Shown here in pieces: positions 6,181 through 8,369 of a stretch of 8,369 nucleotides of DNA. This DNA comes from Helicobacteraceae bacterium (lineage in GTDB: Bacteria; Campylobacterota; Campylobacteria; Campylobacterales; SZUA-545), in NCBI GenBank assembly GCA_031282285.1, contig JAITEA010000248.1:1-8369 (forward strand). The letters are read 5' to 3'. Numbering within the stretch: position 1 is the stretch's first letter; every line of letters begins with the position of its first letter. The notes under the pieces were generated by a model. That model worked only from the letters and a program-made list of their open reading frames with translations, made no database searches and was not told the DNA's origin. A program made the translations under genes and the position numbers.

Positions 6181-6992
6181 AACGGCGAAAACTATTTAGC
6201 CAGCGCAACGCCTTTTGCTATTTTATGGCGGTATGGGCAAGGCGCGCCGGTCGCTACGCGAAATGGTATTTGGATTCCAAACGATACGCCAAAAAACGAT
6301 CGGCGCAAAAGCTGCCTTTTCGCGTCAAAAAACATCAATCTGTTTTGATAAGAAAGCTCGGCGAAAGCGATATGAGATTGCAGATAAACAAGGTAACAAA
6401 TCTAAAGATAGCCATATCAAAAATAAACGGGATTTTGATTAAACCTAAAGAAACTTTTTCCTTCTGCCGCTTGGTAGGTCTGCCGACAAAAAGCAGAGGG
6501 TATCTGGAGGGTATGGAGCTATCGTTTGGCAAAGCCAGAGCGGGCATAGGAGGCGGGCTGTGCCAGATTTCCAACCTGATCTACTGGCTTGCGATCCACA
6601 GCCCGCTAACCGTCGTAGAGCGTTATCATCACTCGTTCGATCCCTTTCCCGACGACGGGCGCGTTCTGCCCTTTGGCTCCGGCGCGACAATCTTTTACAA
6701 CTACCGCGATTTTCAATTTACCAACAATACGGATTTTACCTTTCAGATAAACCTATGGATATCCGAAAAATGTCTCGAGGGCGAGTTGCGATCCAGCCAA
6801 GAGCTTGAGCATAGCTACCATATATTTGAAAAGGATCATCAGTTTTTGAAAATAGGCGATCAGTTTTACCGCAAAAACGAAATATGGCTTAATAAAACGC
6901 AAAAGGTCAGCGGCGAAACCGTGGAGAGCAATCTTATTACCAAAAACTTCGCCAGAGTTATGTACGAACCGCAAAATTATTCCGTCGAATAA
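6177..6992 (+). CDS. VanW-family protein
   Basis: This protein belongs to the VanW family, named after a gene of vanB-type vancomycin resistance clusters; the family's biochemical role is unknown. The core spans about residues 66-206, with KPKETFSF (89-96), GYLEGM (108-113), GIGGGLCQISN (123-133), ERYHHSFDPFP (148-158) and PFGSGAT (165-171). No signal peptide or membrane helix is evident. The first 60 residues are strongly basic, which may favour binding to membrane or nucleic acid, and about 65 non-conserved residues follow the core. The ATG overlaps the dus stop codon (ATGA), so the gene belongs to the same operon. No vanH, vanA/B or vanX ligase genes are nearby, so a resistance role is not supported. 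Family membership is secure. Confidence 0.9.
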   Translation: MKRRKLFSQRNAFCYFMAVWARRAGRYAKWYLDSKRYAKKRSAQKLPFRVKKHQSVLIRKLGESDMRLQINKVTNLKIAISKINGILIKPKETFSFCRLVGLPTKSRGYLEGMELSFGKARAGIGGGLCQISNLIYWLAIHSPLTVVERYHHSFDPFPDDGRVLPFGSGATIFYNYRDFQFTNNTDFTFQINLWISEKCLEGELRSSQELEHSYHIFEKDHQFLKIGDQFYRKNEIWLNKTQKVSGETVESNLITKNFARVMYEPQNYSVE

Positions 6993-7024
6993 TCCAGAAC
7001 CTATTAATAGTTATTCGCCAAAAC

Positions 7025-7072
7025 GCCTCGCCGCCCTACCCTATTTCTAGGCGCGATATATGGCGGCGAGGC
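7025..7072 (-). terminator. GC-rich hairpin terminator between vanW-like gene and mrp
   Basis: A perfect 11-bp inverted repeat (GCCTCGCCGCC at 7025-7035, complement at 7062-7072) encloses 26 bases that contain a smaller CCTA/TAGG hairpin (7040-7051). Read on the minus strand the stem is followed by GTTTTGG, a short T-run that suits termination of mrp. On the plus strand there is no T-run, so it may end vanW transcripts less well. A second small stem, GCCGT 7076-7080 with ACGGC 7090-7094, lies between it and the mrp stop codon. Confidence 0.6.
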
Positions 7073-7096
7073 TACGCCGTTTAAGCGCGACGGCAT

Positions 7097-8167
7097 TTAG
7101 CGGGTTGTAGGCTGAATGTCGGCGTTCGATCCTTCGGCGTTTTCCAAAAACGACAGCAGGCGATCGGAGGCTTTCAGATAGCGTTTCGCAGTTTCCGAGC
7201 TTGGATTATGAAACACGATCGGTTTTCCGCTATCGCCGCCTTCGCGGATCGCCGGTTCGATCGGAATTTCCGCCAGTATCTTTGCGCCGCATTCTTGCGC
7301 CAGCGCTTTGGAGCCGCCCTTGCCGAAAATATCGTACTCCTTATTGCAACACGGGCAGATAAATCCGCTCATATTCTCTATCACTCCCGCGATCGGAATA
7401 CGCATTTTGATAAACATATCTATCGCCCGTCTCGCGTCGTCAAGCGCCACGGTTTGCGGCGTGGTAACGACGACGCCCGCGCTAACCGGCGTCGCCTGCG
7501 CCAGACTCAACTGCGCGTCGCCCGTCCCGGGGGGCATATCCATAAACAATATATCCAGATCGCCCCACGCCACATCGTTAAAAAACTGCTCGATCGTCTT
7601 GATGATCATCGGTCCCCGCCAGATAAGCGCCTGCGACGGCTCCAAGATCATACCCATACTCATAACCTTGATCCCGTAGGCTTCGGGCGGGATAACCTTG
7701 TCGCCGCGCGAGTTTAGCCGCTCGTTTTCAAGCCCGAGCATACGCGGCGCGTTGGGTCCGTAAATATCCGCGTCGAGCAGTCCGACTCTTTTGCCCTGCA
7801 TCGCCGCGGCGATCGCCAGATTGACGGCGGTTGTGCTTTTGCCTACGCCGCCTTTGCCGGAGCTTATCATCACAAAACGCTTGATATTTGGCGCTAGATT
7901 TCTGCCGCGCGAGCTCGTCTCTTTGGGAGGCGACGGCTGGAGTATATTCAAAGCGATATTTTTGCGCCCGATCGCGGCAAAAGCCTTGGCTATATCCGAT
8001 CTAAGCGTCTGCGCGATCTCGGGAGCGGAGGAGGTGATTTCAAGATCGATAGCGATCTGATCGCCCGCGATCGCCACGCGGCGCACAAACCCTAAACTAA
8101 CAATATCGCGGTCAAACCCCGGATATTTAATGCCGCTCAAAACGGCTCTGATTTCGTTTTCGGTCAT
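7097..8167 (-). CDS. mrp: Mrp/NBP35-family Fe-S cluster carrier ATPase (DUF59-Mrp)
   Basis: Mrp is a cytoplasmic P-loop ATPase that dimerises, holds an iron-sulfur cluster and passes it to apoproteins. The 356-residue protein is full length. It has an N-terminal MIP18/DUF59 domain (about 3-80), then the deviant Walker [10 protein letters not shown] (104-112), [10 protein letters not shown] (132-141) and [11 protein letters not shown] (210-220). The bridging cluster ligands are C271 and C274 (CPCC), followed by the usual IFG (280-282). The ATG at 8165-8167 has AAAGGA (8174-8179 complement) six bases upstream. A TAAAAT at 8192-8197 (complement) is a weak -10 candidate. The gene lies 137 bases after another minus-strand gene, so it may be transcribed alone or by read-through. 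Its C-terminal tail after about 340 is short and variable, as usual. Confidence 0.96.
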   Translation of the reverse strand: MTENEIRAVLSGIKYPGFDRDIVSLGFVRRVAIAGDQIAIDLEITSSAPEIAQTLRSDIAKAFAAIGRKNIALNILQPSPPKETSSRGRNLAPNIKRFVMISSGKGGVGKSTTAVNLAIAAAMQGKRVGLLDADIYGPNAPRMLGLENERLNSRGDKVIPPEAYGIKVMSMGMILEPSQALIWRGPMIIKTIEQFFNDVAWGDLDILFMDMPPGTGDAQLSLAQATPVSAGVVVTTPQTVALDDARRAIDMFIKMRIPIAGVIENMSGFICPCCNKEYDIFGKGGSKALAQECGAKILAEIPIEPAIREGGDSGKPIVFHNPSSETAKRYLKASDRLLSFLENAEGSNADIQPTTR

Positions 8168-8191
8168 ATTGGTTCCTTTATAAGAACGGCG

Positions 8192-8197
8192 ATTTTA
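8192..8197 (-). promoter_or_regulatory. weak -10 candidate (TAAAAT) for mrp
   Basis: On the minus strand TAAAAT, one mismatch from TATAAT, lies 24 bases before the mrp start in an AT-rich patch and would give a short leader. A closer TATAAA adjoins the ribosome binding site and is too near to be used. No -35 is seen. Confidence 0.3.
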
Positions 8198-8247
8198 ATA
8201 AAGCTTAGCTTGATCGTCCAAGAACGCGGCGCAAGCAGGCGATTTTT

Positions 8248-8317
8248 GCCAAACGCTACAACCGCGCCGGAGGCGGAAAACGGCGCTTTATTTATTGCGC
8301 GTTTTATAGCGTTTGGC
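8248..8317 (-). terminator. nested inverted repeat upstream of mrp, possible terminator or RNA structure
   Basis: The outer arms, GCCAAACGCTA at 8248-8258 and its exact complement at 8307-8317, are 11 bp and 48 bases apart. Inside them GCGCCG and CGGCGC form a second 6-bp stem with an 11-base loop. On the minus strand the first outer arm covers the last codons of the gene at the window edge and stops just before its TAA. No T-run follows, so the structure could be a rho-independent-like stop, a 3'-end stabiliser or coincidence. Confidence 0.35.
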
Positions 8318-8369
8318 TGGTAAATCGCGCAAGCAAGCGATCGATCTCCTCAGCCGCCTTTTTATACTC
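8304..8369 (-). CDS. C-terminal end of an unidentified gene, 5'-partial
   Basis: Reading the minus strand from the right edge, one frame gives 21 residues (EYKKAAEEIDRLLARF, then TSQTL) before TAA at 8304-8306. The mix of charged residues and regular hydrophobic spacing looks like an amphipathic helix at a protein's end. Of the other two frames, one stops at once and the other gives an unlikely arginine-rich peptide. The product cannot be identified from so short a piece. It has the same orientation as mrp. Confidence 0.5.
   Translation of the reverse strand, partial: EYKKAAEEIDRLLARFTSQTL

Noticed and set aside
6177..6992. Vancomycin resistance determinant
   Set aside because: VanW alone is not known to confer resistance, and no vanH, ligase or vanX genes lie nearby.
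7208..7717. Plus-strand frames opposite mrp
   Set aside because: They are antisense to a firmly identified full-length gene and have no recognisable domain; they arise from the high-GC codon pattern.
1..8369. CRISPR array, insertion sequence, tRNA or rRNA
   Set aside because: I saw no regularly spaced identical repeats, transposase motifs, terminal repeats flanking a gene, or tRNA-like cloverleaf with conserved T-loop.

Overview
The window looks like chromosomal DNA from a member of the Campylobacterota (epsilonproteobacteria) with a genome of intermediate to fairly high GC for that phylum. Four things point there. A futalosine-pathway menaquinone gene (mqnD) overlaps the flagellar export gene fliQ. 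There is a DUF59-Mrp type ATPase. A surface-glycan glycosyltransferase ends in the RLFGF-type repeats familiar from Campylobacter/Helicobacter sugar transferases. The recognisable promoters have a good -10 box but no clear -35. The assignment is an inference from gene content; no rRNA or other marker gene is present.

Layout. Positions 1-2047 (+) hold the 3' part of a large glycosyltransferase that joins a GT2 domain to a GT8 domain and ends in three 20-residue repeats; its start lies left of the window. A 161-base convergent gap with a perfect 10-bp stem-loop follows. On the minus strand come a flavodoxin-family gene (2209-2763), fliQ (2917-3189) and mqnD (3189-4052). mqnD and fliQ overlap by one base and are probably co-transcribed. 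The flavodoxin gene has its own candidate promoter behind a cluster of TTAAG repeats. From 4242 to 6992 (+) three genes overlap head to tail: a two-helix membrane protein of unknown function, a Dus tRNA-dihydrouridine synthase and a VanW-family protein. A GC-rich hairpin at 7025-7072 separates this unit from mrp (7097-8167, -). The right edge carries the last 21 codons of another minus-strand gene, followed by a nested inverted repeat.

How the genes work together. Most of the window is housekeeping: menaquinone synthesis, flagellar secretion, tRNA modification and Fe-S cluster delivery. The glycosyltransferase is the accessory part. It is visibly richer in A+T, uses AGA/AAA/ATA codons freely, and almost lacks the CGATCG word that is very common to the right of about 3.4 kb. 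I see no phage, transposon, CRISPR, tRNA or rRNA. The least understood genes are the two-helix membrane protein and the VanW-family protein that flank dus.
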